Assembly (NCBI RefSeq): GCF_032452875.1
Contig: NC_083877.1
Location: 51,943,724-52,007,723 of the forward strand
Reading direction: 5' to 3'
DNA: 64,000 nt
From: Bos javanicus
Taxonomy: Eukaryota > Chordata > Mammalia > Artiodactyla > Bovidae
A program made the position numbers and the translations under genes. The first letter of the stretch is position 1. The number at the start of each line of letters is the position of its first letter. This document shows, one piece after another, positions 33,783 through 45,507 of this stretch. Under the pieces are notes generated by a model. The model saw only the letters and a list, made by a program, of their open reading frames with translations. It had not been told where the DNA came from and did no database searches.

Positions 33783-33971
33783 AGGGGTCCTTAACTTCTG
33801 GGATCTAATACCTGATGATCTGAGGTGGAGAAGATGTCATAGTAAGAGAAATAAAGTACACAATAAATGTATCATTCTTCAATCATTCTGAAACCACCCT
33901 GCTGCCTAGTCCGTGGAAAAATTATCTTCCATGAAACTGGTTCCTGGTGCCAAAAAGGTTGGGGGATCACT
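33783..33971. mobile_element. Non-autonomous hAT-type DNA transposon
   Basis: CAGGGGTCCTTAACTTCTGG at the left and TTGGGGGATCACTG at the right are imperfect terminal inverted repeats. Inside, ACCTGATGATCTGAGGTGGA and TGGTTCCTGGTGCCAAAAAG are hallmarks of a common mammalian hAT-derived repeat whose exact family name I cannot fix. Confidence 0.65.
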
Positions 33972-34136
33972 GTATTAGAAGGTTGCTTGGTAAAGCGGGG
34001 AGAGTAGCAAAGTTCAGTGTCTTCAAAACTCTCTACTTGATTGAGAAACTGTTTTGATAACAATATACCCTGGAATAGCCATTATCAGACCCACATGCCT
34101 CCACTTACCACTTACACCTGTGTAGACTTCATCATC

Positions 34137-34800
34137 ATTGTTCTGTTGCTAAGTCATATCCAACTCTTTGCAACCCCAGAGACTACAGCATGCCAGGCTC
34201 CTCTGTCCTCCACTATCTCCTGGAGTTTGCTCAAATTCATGTCTATTGAGTCAGTGGTGCTATCTAACCATCTCATCCTCTGCTGCCCCCTTCTTATTTT
34301 GCCCTCAATCTTTCCCAGAATCAGGGTCTTTTCCAATGAGTCAGCTCTTTGCATCAGGTGGCCAAAGTTTTGGAGTTTCAGCTTTAGCATCAGTCCTTTC
34401 AATGAATATTCAGGATTGATTTCCTTTAGTATTGACTGGTTGGATCTCCTCACAGTCCAAGGGACTCTCAAAAGTCATCTCCAACACCACAATTGGAAAG
34501 CATCAATTCTTTGGTGTTCAGCCCTCTTTATGGTCCAACTCTTACATCTGTACATGAGTACTGGAAAAACCATAGCTCTGACTATACATACCATTGTAGG
34601 CAAAGTAATTAATACCTCTGCTCTTTATACACTGTCTAGATTTGTCATAGCTTTCCTTCCAAGGAGCAAGTGTCTTTTAATTTCATGGCTGCAGTCACCA
34701 CAGTGATTTTGGAGTCCAAGAAAAGAAAATTTGTCATTGTTTCCACTTTTTCCCCTTCTATTTGCCATGAAGCGATGGGACCGGATGCCATGATCTTAGT
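34137..34800 (-). mobile_element. BovB LINE 3' fragment, antisense, about 660 bp
   Basis: Runs from TTGCTAAGTCATATCCAACT through CTTTGCATCAGGTGGCCAAA and GTACATGAGTACTGGAAAAA to GATGGGACCGGATGCCATGA, covering the ORF2 C-terminal region. The 221-codon plus-strand frame over it is an antisense shadow. The codon pair that reads CGC-TGA in the younger copies is CAC-CAA here. Confidence 0.9.
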
Positions 34801-34831
34801 TGTTTTTTGTTTTTGTTTTTGTTTTTTTTAA
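34799..34831. repeat. TTTTTG-type simple repeat
   Basis: T-rich hexamer-like repeat adjoining the 5'-truncation point of the BovB fragment. Confidence 0.7.
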
Positions 34832-35434
34832 CGTAGACTTCATTACCTGATCTCAAGACTCCTTCCCAGTGAGCCCAGATCTGGTCTCAGAATCCTACTT
34901 AAACATCTAACAAAGTTGGGGTTTTATGGGGCTAATAAATAATGGGACTGCTGCATTTCACAACCCCAGGAGCCCTACCCACATTAGCTTCTGTTTTGCG
35001 CTCTGTGACACCCTTGTTTTTTTCTTTTTTTGTTTGTTTGTTTGTTTTAAAACCTTTCTTTCCCACCTAAGTTCTGAACAAATTAAGAAATAAGATACAG
35101 GAGATAGGCAAATCCCAATCAAAATGCTATCTTCTAATCATGCATTTTTGGAAGGTGAGGCTTTTGATTTGTGGATAAAGCCCTGCTCTCACCCCATCTC
35201 TGGATTAGATGGTTACCTAGTCACAAGCAGTATTGGAAAACTACAGGCCTTCCCCACAGAAAATCTCCGGCCCCCTGGACTTACAGCTTTCCAGTGGGAC
35301 AGCTCAGAATGCACCTTCATGGCAGTCATAAGGTCTGATGCCAAGAACTGAGTCGCTCCTCTCCTGACTGATCCTTCAGATAAATCTCTTTTTCTCTGAA
35401 CCAGTGAGGGAAACCCCCAAGAACCAGGTGTACG
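34832..35434. other. Unassigned DNA with a GTTT repeat
   Basis: A GTTT/T-rich tract lies at about 35010-35048. The remainder is not recognised. A decayed LTR is possible but I cannot support it. Confidence 0.4.
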
Positions 35435-35632
35435 TCTCCAGTGCTGTGGTCCTTACAGTTCAGAGCATGCAGTGGAATCATTGGAAGGGCTTGCTGAAAC
35501 AGATTGCAACTCCCGCGCCCCCAGTATCTGAATCAGTTGGTATAGGGATAGGGCTGAACTTTGCATTTCTAGAAAATTCTCAGATGTTGCTACCTTTGTT
35601 GGTTTGGGAACCACACTTTGAGATCCACTACT
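35435..35632. mobile_element. MER5A hAT-Charlie element
   Basis: TCATTGGAAGGGCTTGCTGA, TATCTGAATCAGTTGGTATA and the end GAACCACACTTTGAGATCCA follow the MER5A order. A non-coding internal-deletion derivative. Confidence 0.72.
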
Positions 35633-35849
35633 ATAATGGAAGCTCCCCTTTGAAATTCTTACACTTGAACATCAACAGATGAGGAGTTACTCATAAAACA
35701 GTGCATAATTGCAAGACCTGGCTTACAAAATTAGATTGTATGACACCAGATGAAACCAGCTTTTAAAATTTCTAAACTGCTAGGTTTTCCATGGGCCTTT
35801 ATAAAGCTCATGAACACCCAGTTTTTTGGGAGGAATGCACAGTATGCAG

Positions 35850-35985
35850 CATTTCTCAAAGTTATTTGACCAGAGAATACGCCTTTAAATTTCTCTTCTC
35901 TAGGGAGAGGCAGGGGCAGGGGCACACCCCGTGGCGTATGTTCCACTGACCACACTTCGGGAAGCACTGGGTTGGATGAAAATTT
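35850..35985. mobile_element. Possible hAT-type element
   Basis: GCAGCATTTCTCAAAGTTAT at one side and ACCACACTTCGGGAAGCACT at the other resemble hAT terminal repeats around a GC-richer centre. Tentative. Confidence 0.4.
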
Positions 35986-36074
35986 CTTCAGTTGCATTTC
36001 AGACCTGAGTGGATCCTGAAACATGACTCTCTCATGCTTCCTCAATTCTTTGATGCAGTCAGCACAGGTTTAAT

Positions 36075-36180
36075 TCTGGGTCCCAAACACTGAGAACAGT
36101 ACTGGGATACAAAGATGAATGACCTAGACTTGAGAGGGCTTATGCTGTGAGGGGAATGGGAGCCAGATGGTGTTGAGACG
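36075..36180 (-). mobile_element. Possible L2 3' fragment, antisense
   Basis: GTACTGGGATACAAAGATGA and a following GAGGGCTTATGCTGTGAGGG recall the antisense L2 3' end. Short. Confidence 0.4.
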
Positions 36181-36262
36181 AGCTCTGCTCTGGGAACAGA
36201 AGGAAAAGCACATTCAGTTGGGCAGGGAGGGGGTGAAGAAGAGCAAGGGGAATTCAGATACT

Positions 36263-36291
36263 TCTTGTATGTCTTCATGAGACATACAAGA
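36263..36291. repeat. Perfect 12-bp hairpin with 5-nt loop
   Basis: TCTTGTATGTCT (36263-36274), loop TCATG, and the exact complement AGACATACAAGA (36280-36291). It is not part of a recognised repeat. No run of T follows, and a function is not evident. Confidence 0.85.
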
Positions 36292-38179
36292 CATACACTT
36301 CATGCCCAGAACTTAACGGAAAGAGAGAGCTTGTGAGGTTGTCACGCTGGTGCTATGGAGTGGTGAGCACAGTGGTGGAGGGTCATAAGCAAGGTCCATA
36401 TAGTGATGGTCTGAACTGCTGTGTGACATCTCGGTGTATTTACTCAGTATTTTATACAGTGGGTCACTCCCATAGGGGGCTCCCCTCATCCCATTTATAT
36501 TGGCTTTTAGATGGTTTGGCCCCGGAAGTTAATTTCTCCGAGATGGACAGCAGGGTTCAAGCAGATTTGTACTGAAGGTATCCTCCCTTCTTCCTCCTGC
36601 TTTTTGCAGCCTCCAGGGGATGGGTGAGCCAGGGTGATCATTGTGGTCTCTATGTTCCCTGCTGCATAGAACTGGCCGGAAATGAAGATTCCTCTACATG
36701 TGTCACTCTGGGGATGGTGCTCATGGGTGCAGTAGACCAGAACACGGGGCATACCCACCCCCTTCCCAGAGTGTCCTTCGGGCTGTGCCATGTGGTGGCC
36801 AGATATCCTGTGGCAGCACCTGTGTGTGGGAGGACAGCATTATGGCTCATGCCTGGATACTAGCCAGATGCTGACCTGAGCCTGCTCTTCGTCTCCTCCC
36901 TGCCTAGCTGAGGACAGGGGAAAAAAGACAATGAGAAGTTTATAGAACCTGTAGGTTCCCTTTATAGCCTTGACCTCAGAGAGTATCTGATGCATGTTTT
37001 CACGGGTTCGTTTGTTTGTTGTTTTCCCAACTAGACTTGGGAATGTATTTCACAGCACATTTTGCTCATTTTTATTTTTTTTAAACCAGATTTAGCAATT
37101 ATAGTTCACAGTACATCAGATGAAAACAGCTCTATTGAACTTCACGCAGTCAGCTCTCTTCAGTTCAAATAACTCAGCTGTCCTTGGAAATGTTAGCTCT
37201 CAGTGGGTAGGAATGGGAGTCTTTGTTTATCCCTTCATTGTTACGTGGATAAAAATGACAGGTCCCCAATTTTTATTCTGGCATCAATTTGAAAGCTAAC
37301 GTAACACCAGCTTGTGAAATACTTGATAGGTTTTACCTTTCTAGAATCAACTGACCAAATGGGATTCCTGAAAGCTTGAAATTGGCATTTTTTTCTTTCA
37401 TACTGTCCATTCAGCACTTTAGGACTACAAAAAGGAGGGGAAGTACCAGGAGAAATGAGAGGAAGGCCCTTCCTTTAAATAAACGACACCGCTTTATTAC
37501 TTCCCATGGTTGTCTCCATAATAACCCTCAGAGACCAGAAGCTTTTAGGGATTCGCCGTGTGTCATACATCATCCCCAAGGCCGTTTTGGTCTTGCAGAT
37601 GATTGCAGAAAAATGAATGTATTGATCAATCTCTTCCCTATTTTCAAATCTGTGTAGATAAAAATGAGAAAATGCATTCTTCCAGTTAGGAGTAGATTTA
37701 TGGTGATATCTCTCTTCCACCAAAGGAAGGGTAATAGTGCAGAGACCAGGGCTCACGTGGTTAGAGATGGTTATATGACTCCTGGACAGCTCTCAGAGGG
37801 TTTATGGTGGCCAGCTTCCCAGACTGGTGCGTATCTCAGTCCACATCTGGTGGTAAGAAGTTTATTGAGAGTCTGGATTTCGTATTTATAAAGCTTCCAT
37901 TACCTGTTTTTAACTAGGTGTTAACTTGATAAAGAACTTCACTGATAGTTAGGATTGTCTTTTTCTCACTTTTATGAACTGCTAAAAATGTTTGCAAGAG
38001 TCAAAATGTGGAAGATGTTTTCTTTCCTTCCTTCCTTTCTTTCCTCTTTAAATTATAGGGTCATATTTTTGGGGTTGGTGTCTTTTGTATTTTTTCAATT
38101 GTAACGAAATACTCAACATTTTAAAATTCATTAGCAGAAAGAGCAGAGGGCTAGCAGTGACAAACAGACCAACACTACT
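36292..38179. other. 1.9 kb of unique DNA
   Basis: No exon or named repeat is supported. A TTTCC-type simple repeat lies at about 38018-38045. Overlapping frames at 36.3-36.9 and 37.4-37.9 kb occur on both strands without domains. Confidence 0.5.
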
Positions 38180-38366
38180 TTGCTGTACAAATTAAACCCA
38201 AGTCCCAGCTCTGTCTGAAACAATTTGTCTTCTACTTTGTAAAGCATACCATTTAAGCTCTTGGAGACTGGCTCCTTATTTGACAAGTGAGGATAAGTCC
38301 TCTGTACTTGCCTCACAAAATTGTGAGGACCCAGAGAGATGACCTATGTAAATGCCTTTTGTAAAA
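38180..38366 (+). mobile_element. Probable MIR SINE
   Basis: CAAGTCCCAGCTCTGTCTG, GACAAGTGAGGATAAGTCCT and TTGCCTCACAAAATTGTGAG give the MIR core and 3' order with strong divergence. Confidence 0.55.
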
Positions 38367-38999
38367 TGTTGGTTACACTATGGTCTCTAGAACCCAGCCG
38401 AATATTAGCTATAAATTACTCCCTTTAGGTTCATTCGTGCCACAGGATAGTCACATCCTAATTCTGTCTAATCACACGTGTTCCTCTATTGGTCAATATC
38501 TCTAAAAAATTTCTTGTCTCTCTGCTGTCTCATTCATATACTCAACTTCCATCTGAAGGCTATGAAATACCAGTTACTCAGTTTTACCGCTAGAGGGAGC
38601 AAAGCCTTTTCGTTTCCTTTTTCTCACGTGTTAATTCTACTGAGTCAGATAGCATTTACATTATGGTACCTACTGAAGCAATAAATAAGTAGAATTGCAA
38701 GTAAATTGATGGTCCATGGTCTGTGTCTCTTTGGAAAATATCTTAAGAAAGCAAAATCTATCTTAAAGAATTAAAGAATTAAAACTAAAAGACATTTATA
38801 TGTGTGAGTACATATATACATACAAAAGTTTGTAGAATGACACCCCAGTAGCAACCAGCACGCCTAGCGCCCAAATCTTGGTTTCTAAATACCATTCTCC
38901 AATAAAAGAAGGCAAAACTCCTTGGTTGACTCTGGGGCCAGGGCAGAAAAATACAGCATGAGCTTAAATCTTTTGAAACCATAACGGATGGGACACAGT
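38367..38999. other. Unique DNA
   Basis: Nothing recognised. Confidence 0.45.
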
Positions 39000-40080
39000 T
39001 TAAAAAATGATGACTGCTTGTCTAAACACTGGAGTCAACTTGGAGGAACCCCTAGTAGTCAAAACTGGGATCATCTGGACAAAATATGTAATAAGGATAA
39101 TAAAACCATGAACCCAATGGATATAAACAATTGAATAAGGGATAAGAAACATCTCTTCTTACAGTATAATTCCAATTAATAAAAGAAGGAATAATGGAAA
39201 TACAACATCACCATTAAGAGAATAGCATAGTAATAGTTATTACTAGCAAGAACTATCAATAATTGCTAAAATTAGTGGGTGAAGAGTTTAATAACAAATA
39301 GGGGGTTCCTTGTTGGCTCAGATAATAAAGAATCTGCCTGCAACGCGGGAGACTCAGGTTTGATCCCTGAGTCGGGAAGATCCCCTGGAGAAGGAAATGG
39401 CAACCCACTCCAGTATTCTTGCCTGTAAAATTCCATGGACAGAGGAACCTGCTGGGCTACAGTCCATATCCATAGAGTCTCAAAGAGTCAGACACGATAC
39501 AGCGAGTTACACACAGTATACATGCAGTCTTAAAATAACTCCCTGTAAGACAACTAATCATAAAAGGGAAAGCTGTAGCTTCATAATGGAGTAAACTGGA
39601 CACCACCTTTACCAAGTAATCAAAGTCAACCTCATCAGCTATAAGACATAGCAACTTTCTTTACCTCTGGTATCATGCACTGAGAATAATCCAGTATCAC
39701 TTCTGTGCTATTTTTGCCAAATATATAATCTCAGCCCAAATCCTAATTGGAAGGGCATTTTAGGAATGACTGGCTGTAGTCATCAAAGTGATGTGAAAGA
39801 CTGAACTTTTAGACACTGGAGGGGATGAAGACGTGTCAACAAACTGCAATGTTGGATCCTGAATTAGACCAAAAAGGACAGTAGTGGGAAAACAAGTTCA
39901 AACAAGGTTGGAGGATTACTTAATAGTTTTGTATAAAACAGTAACTGTACTGTTAGTAATTACTAGTAACTAGTAGTAGTTTTGTGATGTTTTCATCATT
40001 GTATTGTGATTATATAAGATGTCAGTATTGGAGAAAGCTGAGTGAAGGGTATAAGTGAACTCTTAATCAAAATAAAAAAC
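39000..40080 (+). mobile_element. L1M-type 3' UTR, sense, split by Bov-tA
   Basis: The order AAAGGGAAAGCTGTAGCTTC, AATCAAAGTCAACCTCATCA, AAAAAGGACAGTAGTGGGAA, TATATAAGATGTCAGTATTG and AGCTGAGTGAAGGGTATAAG is that of the 3' UTR of an old L1. A Bov-tA (39301-39515) interrupts it. No ORF2 is left. Confidence 0.68.
39301..39515 (+). mobile_element. Bov-tA SINE
   Basis: Sense copy: head TTCCTTGTTGGCTCAGATAA, CAGGTTTGATCCCTGAGTCG, BovA body with a small tandem ATATCCATAG duplication near 39467, and end AGTCAGACACGATACAGCGA. Confidence 0.9.
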
Positions 40081-40139
40081 TCAAATACCAAGTTGAAATT
40101 AAGAACCAGGAAATACTTAAATAGAGCAGTGCCTAGCAG

Positions 40140-40290
40140 TGCGTAGCATATAGAAAATACTAAGAACTTTACATATATTATCTCAATATAACTCTTGTCA
40201 TAACTATGTGAGAAGGGTGCCATAATAGCTATTGTTTTAGATGAAGGAATTGAGTCCAAAAAAAGGTGAAGTCAATTGCTCAAAGTCACA
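40140..40290 (-). mobile_element. MIR SINE, antisense
   Basis: CTAAGAACTTTACATATATT, TATCTCAATATAACTCTTGT and AAGTCAATTGCTCAAAGTCA are the antisense MIR blocks in order. Confidence 0.65.
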
Positions 40291-40319
40291 TACCTCTATC
40301 ATAAACAATAGCCACAACC

Positions 40320-40455
40320 ATGTATGGAACACCAGTTGTGCACTTTTGTATATACAATATCCCATTTTTAATCGTAAAGATAAAATTGAGTCTCAGAGAC
40401 TTAATGAAGTATCAAGGCCATACAGCTAATAAGTAGCAGAGCTAAGATTTAGTGC
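40320..40455 (-). mobile_element. Second MIR fragment, antisense
   Basis: AAATTGAGTCTCAGAGACTT, CCATACAGCTAATAAGTAGC and AGAGCTAAGATT form another antisense MIR core, in the same orientation as the neighbour at 40.14-40.29 kb. Confidence 0.65.
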
Positions 40456-41180
40456 AGGTTTGTGCTTATTTATTAACAAAAAAAAAATTACTGAGCACTG
40501 TTGTATGCCAGATAGCATGTTGGGTGGTGGCTCTGCACAGACCAAGGCAGACAAACAAGGAGACTTGGTCCTCAGGGAGCCCCCAAGACTCTGTGCTTCC
40601 CATAATTCTAATAATGTTGTGAGGAACATTATTAGATATATCCTGCTTATGGAACCACAGACTAGAGCCTGTTCTAACTGGATCGAAGCCCTTTACTCCT
40701 CACAACTGGCTTTGTCACAGAGTTCCTGTATCTTCCGTCCAGTCCACTGCGTCCCATGGACTATGTATATATTAAGATTCAAGACGACTTTCCTGAACCT
40801 TGGGGCTCTGTCTTGGAGAATCAGAAAGTGCAATGTCAGACCATCTGGCGACAGTCTATTTCTAATCCTTTCTTTCTGCCTCCTCCCTATCTATGATAAA
40901 AATTGGTTCCTTAACACTGAGTTCTGTGACCAACAAAAGCTTCCAGCCTATTTAGTTTTTCCTGAGATTGTTTATTCTAAAATCTCTGGATGTGAATGGA
41001 TGCAACTCTTGGAACAGCTGTTGATATGTAATGTACCCTACAACAGAGATTATGCAATCTATATGTGTTACTTAGCAATGAAGTATTAGGCATGGGAATA
41101 TCCAGTCAGAAGTGGGGAAACCCAGTCCATGAATTACAGATCTCTTTATCTTTCCCCCACCCTATTTAAAAAAAAAATTT
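40456..41180. other. Unique DNA holding a 209-codon chance frame
   Basis: The plus-strand frame 40460-41089 is among the longest here outside BovB. It starts at the edge of a MIR and contains an ancient GAGCACTGTTGTATGCCAGA repeat scrap. Its composition (Cys-, Leu- and Ile-rich, no domain) does not look like a conserved protein. There are no exon borders. I treat it as non-coding. Confidence 0.5.
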
Positions 41181-41380
41181 TTAGTTGCTCAGTCCTGTCT
41201 GCTTCTTTGAGATCCCATGAATTGTGGCCTGCAAGCATCTTCTGTCCATGAAATTCTCCAGGCAAGAACACTAGGGTGGATAATCATTCCCTTCTCCAGG
41301 AGATCTTCCCAACCCAGGGATCGAAACTGGGTCTCCTGCATTGCAGGAAGACTCTGCCATCTGAGCTGTCAGAGAAGCCC
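41181..41380 (-). mobile_element. Bov-tA SINE, antisense
   Basis: GTTGCTCAGTCCTGTCTGCT to the head CATCTGAGCTGTCAGAGAAG. Full length, more diverged than most copies here. Confidence 0.9.
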
Positions 41381-42379
41381 ATTCTTTAGCCCCACTGGAT
41401 TCTATAAGTCTCCCCATATGCCATTCAAGTGCAGATCTAGAAAGTGTAATCACTTCTGAGGTTCATGGGATTTAGCAAGCCTTGTGTTGTGTGAGGACCC
41501 ATTAAGCCTCCAAAGGTACACTATACTGTAGTATTCGTGTTTCTCCTTTAAACTTTTTTTCAAGTACTAATAGCCAGGTCATTCTCTTGGATCCCTATAT
41601 CCAAGCCCCACATGCACTTGGGGACATGATCACCAGCCTTGAGTCACCACCTAGAACTTCAAGAGTTAGATTTCTTATCTCCCTCATTCATCTTAGGCCT
41701 GGCTCATTGACTCTAGGCTCCTTGTTGCCTGACAGCCTATTCTGTCTCTTGCCCTGATAACTATTGTGAGACATAGTTGATACAGTTGTTCCGTCTCCCT
41801 GGCTCTACAACTTTCTGAGGACCACTCAAGTCAGTTGTCCTGATATTGGCCGTCTCCAAGAGATATTTACTCATAGACTTCAAGCTTAAGTGACTGAGAA
41901 TAATGATATGGATATGATCAGTGACGTCAGGAGAAAAAGAGGTGAAGATATGTGTTAAATATAATGGAAATGGCCCAACTGTTAAAAGCAAAACACACAG
42001 CAATCAGGAATGGAGTTTTGAGTGTGAAGCTTTTTAATGAAGCTGTGAGAACAAATGAATGCAAGAGACTGTAGTTCAAACCAAGTGTTCAGTTGCTCCA
42101 CAGACAACACGGAACTGGGGCCTGTAGGGACCAACCTAGGCTTGATGATCAGCCAACTTACCCCTCAGCTCGTTTGCATCAGTACAGATTACTGGGTGCC
42201 CTTTCTGATGGGGTGGCTGTCTGCATTAGCTGGTCTATGCCCTCTACCCAGTGATTGTTAAGTAGTTGAGATAATACCCTTGGGTTTATCAAATAGAATA
42301 TAGTGACAGAATTCTACTAAAGAGCTACTGCATTAATACTGAAACCATCTTTCAAAATCTGCTAAAAGATGATTGTTAT
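41381..42379. other. Unique DNA
   Basis: About 1 kb without a recognised repeat or exon. Confidence 0.5.
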
Positions 42380-42512
42380 ATGGCCCAGCATCACTGACTC
42401 AATGGACATGAATCTGAGAAAACTCTGGGAGATAGTGGAGCACAGAGGGGCCTGGCCCGCTGCAGTCCATGGGGTCACAAAGAGTAGACACAACTTAGCC
42501 ACTGAACAACAA
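42380..42512 (+). mobile_element. BovB LINE 3' end, sense, about 130 bp
   Basis: CATCACTGACTCAATGGACA, the GGGAGATAGTGGAGCACAGA block and CATGGGGTCACAAAGAGTAG, ACACAACTTAGCCACTGAAC are the last part of BovB. Extremely 5'-truncated. An ACAA tail follows. Confidence 0.85.
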
Positions 42513-42578
42513 ATGTGGCCAAAAGCACTCCAGAAGTAAGGGTGAGAAGCAGAATTACTAGTTACATAGAATTGCATA

Positions 42579-42785
42579 TGGCCTAAGTCACTTCAGTCAT
42601 TTCCGACTCTTTGTAACCCCATGGACTGTAGCCCACCAGGCTCCTCTGTCCATGGGATTCTCCAGGCAAGAATACTGGAGTGGGTCGCCGTTTCCTTCTC
42701 TAGGGGATCTTCCTGACCCAGAGATTGAATCTGTGTCTCTTATGTCTCCTGCATTGGCAGGTGGGTTCTTTACCACTAGCGCCCA
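42579..42785 (-). mobile_element. Bov-tA SINE, antisense
   Basis: CACTTCAGTCATTTCCGACT through GGGATCTTCCTGACCCAGAG to the head CATTGGCAGGTGGGTTCTTT, ACCACTAGCGCC. Full length. Confidence 0.92.
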
Positions 42786-43274
42786 TATCTCTAAGTTAAA
42801 AATAGTATGATTGGCTGGGCTCTGAAATTCCTACAAGTGAGATGATTTTGAAATGTACTCTTAAATCAAGTGTAAATCTTGAACCATTGAATGTTTCATC
42901 TAATGTTATTTTGACTGGGATACCAGAAGTGGGTACTTTTTAAATACAATTAGAAATTCTCATTTGAAGAAAGCTGTTTGGAAATATGACTAGTCAACTA
43001 ACTTAACACTTCAGAAGGCCAATAGGGCTATGGACATGTTGTAACTGGGCAAGAATGTTACTTGAGTTCAATCTCAAACCTATTTTTATCCCAGAAATCA
43101 GGTTTGCTGGGCAAGAAGTTCTTACAAACTTTAAAAAGGAAAAAAAAAACCCTTTGATTTTCAAATATCTAGCTATAGGGAAGATTTTAGTTTTCTCCTC
43201 TTATAAAACAAATAATAGACTAGGTCCAGATTTTCTAGCCTCATTTCTTTTTTTAATTAGCAAAGGTTGAATTT
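42786..43274. other. Unassigned AT-rich DNA
   Basis: No gene. Possibly degraded L1 near its right end. Confidence 0.4.
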
Positions 43275-43529
43275 TCCCAAATGCCTTTTCAGCTTGTATT
43301 GAGAGTATCGTTTGTTGTTGCTTTTAACTATTAAAATGGTACTTGGGGATGATCCTTGCTAATTTTGGATAATTCTTACATTTCCAGAATAAAACCTACT
43401 TGGTTATGATGCAAATACTTTTCTTAATATTCAATTAGGTTGTATTTGCTAAAATAAGAGTTTTTGAAAATGGTTTATATGTGACATTGTTTATAGGTCT
43501 TTTATTAATTTTAATATTATGATGGGGGT
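43275..43529 (-). mobile_element. Old L1 ORF2 fragment, antisense
   Basis: CATTTCCAGAATAAAACCTA, CTTGGTTATGATGCAAATAC and a TTTATAGGTCTTTTATTAAT tract follow antisense L1 ORF2, strongly diverged. Confidence 0.6.
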
Positions 43530-44078
43530 GCAGTATGAGCTGGAAATACTGCTAAATGCCAGCTTGTGTGCCTGATACACAGTGAAGCCAAACAAACCTA
43601 AACATCAAAGTTTGGAGCAGAGAAAGAGCCAAACAGGGAGAGCAGGTAGCTCATGCTCAAGAGACCTGAACTCCCGGATGGTTCTCAAAAGGGTTTTAGG
43701 GCAAAACGTGGGGTGAAGGCTGCTCGATGTGTGGCTGCTGACTGCATGCTGCTCCAGGAGTCCTGTGCTCAGCCTGGAGTTCCCATCCTCCACCTGCGCA
43801 GAGGCCTCAGTTCCTGCAGAAGACCTCAAAAACACTGTGTATAATCCTTGAGGAGGAGCTGGAACTCTGTTTCATCACTGTACTATTGTTTCTTGATTGC
43901 TTTTGCTTTGTCTCTGCATTTCCTCATTTCCCTGATTAGTAAAGCCTGCCCTTTGGAAATCAGAGAAGGTCTAGGAGGCAGAAGCCTTTTTCTACAAAGA
44001 AGAAACAGGGGTCACAGAAAAGGAGGACACAGGCTCTTGGGACCCCACTGGGCCCACAGGGTGGTGTTCATTTTCAGA
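43530..44078 (+). mobile_element. LTR-like repeat, copy A
   Basis: It shares a string of blocks in the same order with 45.9-47.0 kb: TGTGCTCAGCCTGGAGTTC, CAGTTCCTGCAGAAGACCTC, CTTGAGGAGGAGCTGGAACT, TGCCCTTTGGAAATCAGAGA, AGAAGAAACAGGGGTCACAG and CCCACAGGGTGGTGTTCA. The layout, with a T-rich part and a GGGACCCC-type end, is like an LTR. The family is not recognised and there is no internal retroviral sequence. Orientation is assumed. Confidence 0.6.
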
Positions 44079-44080
44079 AG

Positions 44081-44083
44081 CTC

Positions 44084-44115
<32 letters not shown>

Positions 44116-44120
44116 TGTGT
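44081..44120. repeat. TG dinucleotide microsatellite
   Basis: About 18 TG units with one interruption, directly after the LTR-like repeat. The frames running through it are artefacts. Confidence 0.95.
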
Positions 44121-44534
44121 TAATGCTGCAGAACAGTTAAATGACCTGACAAGTACATTCCTCAAAGGCTTCAAGCAATCACTCTTAAGGCTGAGTCTGA
44201 ACACTGAGGGGAATATATTTAATGCTACTTTAATACCTTCTCAAACCAGTTTAAGTAATTTTCTTTTCGTGGGCCATCACTTTTTCCAGACCTCAAATAT
44301 TTGAATGGGAATTTTACAGGATATCAACTCTTTTAAAACAACCCTATTCACCTTCACATTGGCACTTATTAGTTCTGCCATTTCTGCTCTTCAACACTTA
44401 CAGGGCATATTTTCTGACTTATTCCAAGACCCAGCCTTATTTACATTTACTGCAGTGTTCAGTCTAATTTCAATTTTCTATCTTATTTAACCCAATAGAG
44501 TCTTAAAATTCAAGTGTTATTTTTTTTCCCCTTT
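44121..44534. other. Unique DNA
   Basis: Nothing recognised. Confidence 0.45.
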
Positions 44535-44640
44535 AAAAAACATTTCTAGTTTCACTACACTGTGGTCAGTAAGCCCACATATTGTGTGTGTGTGTGTGTG
44601 TGTGTGTGTTGGGGAGGGGTGTACTCCTGATCTGGAGCTT
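44535..44640 (-). mobile_element. Possible L1 scrap with TG microsatellite
   Basis: TTTCTAGTTTCACTACACTG then GTGGTCAGTAAGCCCACATA resembles antisense L1 ORF2. A TG run occupies 44583-44611. Confidence 0.4.
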
Positions 44641-45507
44641 TTTATATTAACTTTTTTTTCTTTCCTTATTTAACTTCTTGATTTTTCTTTAAAAAATGTC
44701 TACTTAAAGTGTTGATGGTTTTCTCTCAAATCTTTAGCGTTCTAACATCACCTCAGAATTTTTGTACTCTGTTCCAGGAGACATTCTTGACCTTATCTTT
44801 CAAATTATTCTTTCTTCAGCCACATCCAGGTTAGGCTTTTAACTTAATTTACTTTGGGTAGCATTTTTAAAATTTCTGAGTAATTTTATGACTCCTCTCT
44901 GCTTTTATGGCTATGATGCATTCACAAATATCCTAAAGATAATTAAGTTCTGTTCCCTTTGATCTATCCTGTTCTTGTCTTACTGATACTTGAGGCTAAC
45001 ATCATCACCTCCCTCCTCCAGAAACATAAATTCCAGTTCAAAAACATGGAGCATTTCCTTCAGTTTGGGAAAACAGAAGGGAGTTATGTTGCAAACCGAA
45101 CAGGGAAGTTTTCTAAAAATACTCAAGTATCCTTTACCTCTAGGGGATGGTTATCCTGTACTTCACACACACACACACAATACGGACACACACTTTTCCA
45201 GTCACCCTGGGCGTGGCTTTACTGTTTGTCTTTATCCTCTGCTTGTAGAACTAAGAACCATACTTTCTCTCCAAGCTGAGCTCACACATGAATGTTCTTG
45301 CTTGAAGAACTATTCTCTCTACTTAACCCAGCCAACCCCTCTGAACAATAGGTGAGGAGGGCGGTAGTTTTAGAGTGACGATAGAGCATGAGGATTTTGT
45401 TACTGGCAGCCCGCTATCTCCCTAATTATACCACCCAGGTACTGATCTGTGGAACCGTTCGTTCAGTTTGGCCAGGCTTGGAAAAAGCCACCCTTACCAG
45501 TACAGAG
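44641..45507. other. Unassigned DNA with a short CA run
   Basis: CA repeat at about 45163-45179. Overlapping frames of 106 and 121 codons (44959-45355) cross that run and share no domain. Confidence 0.45.

Noticed and set aside
34041..34706. 221-codon plus-strand open frame
   Set aside because: Antisense to a BovB fragment; an accidental frame on the non-coding strand.
40460..41089. 209-codon plus-strand open frame
   Set aside because: Starts at the edge of a MIR, includes old repeat scraps, has no domain, no exon borders and no recognisable homology.
44081..44120. Coding frame rich in Val/Cys
   Set aside because: Translation of a TG microsatellite.
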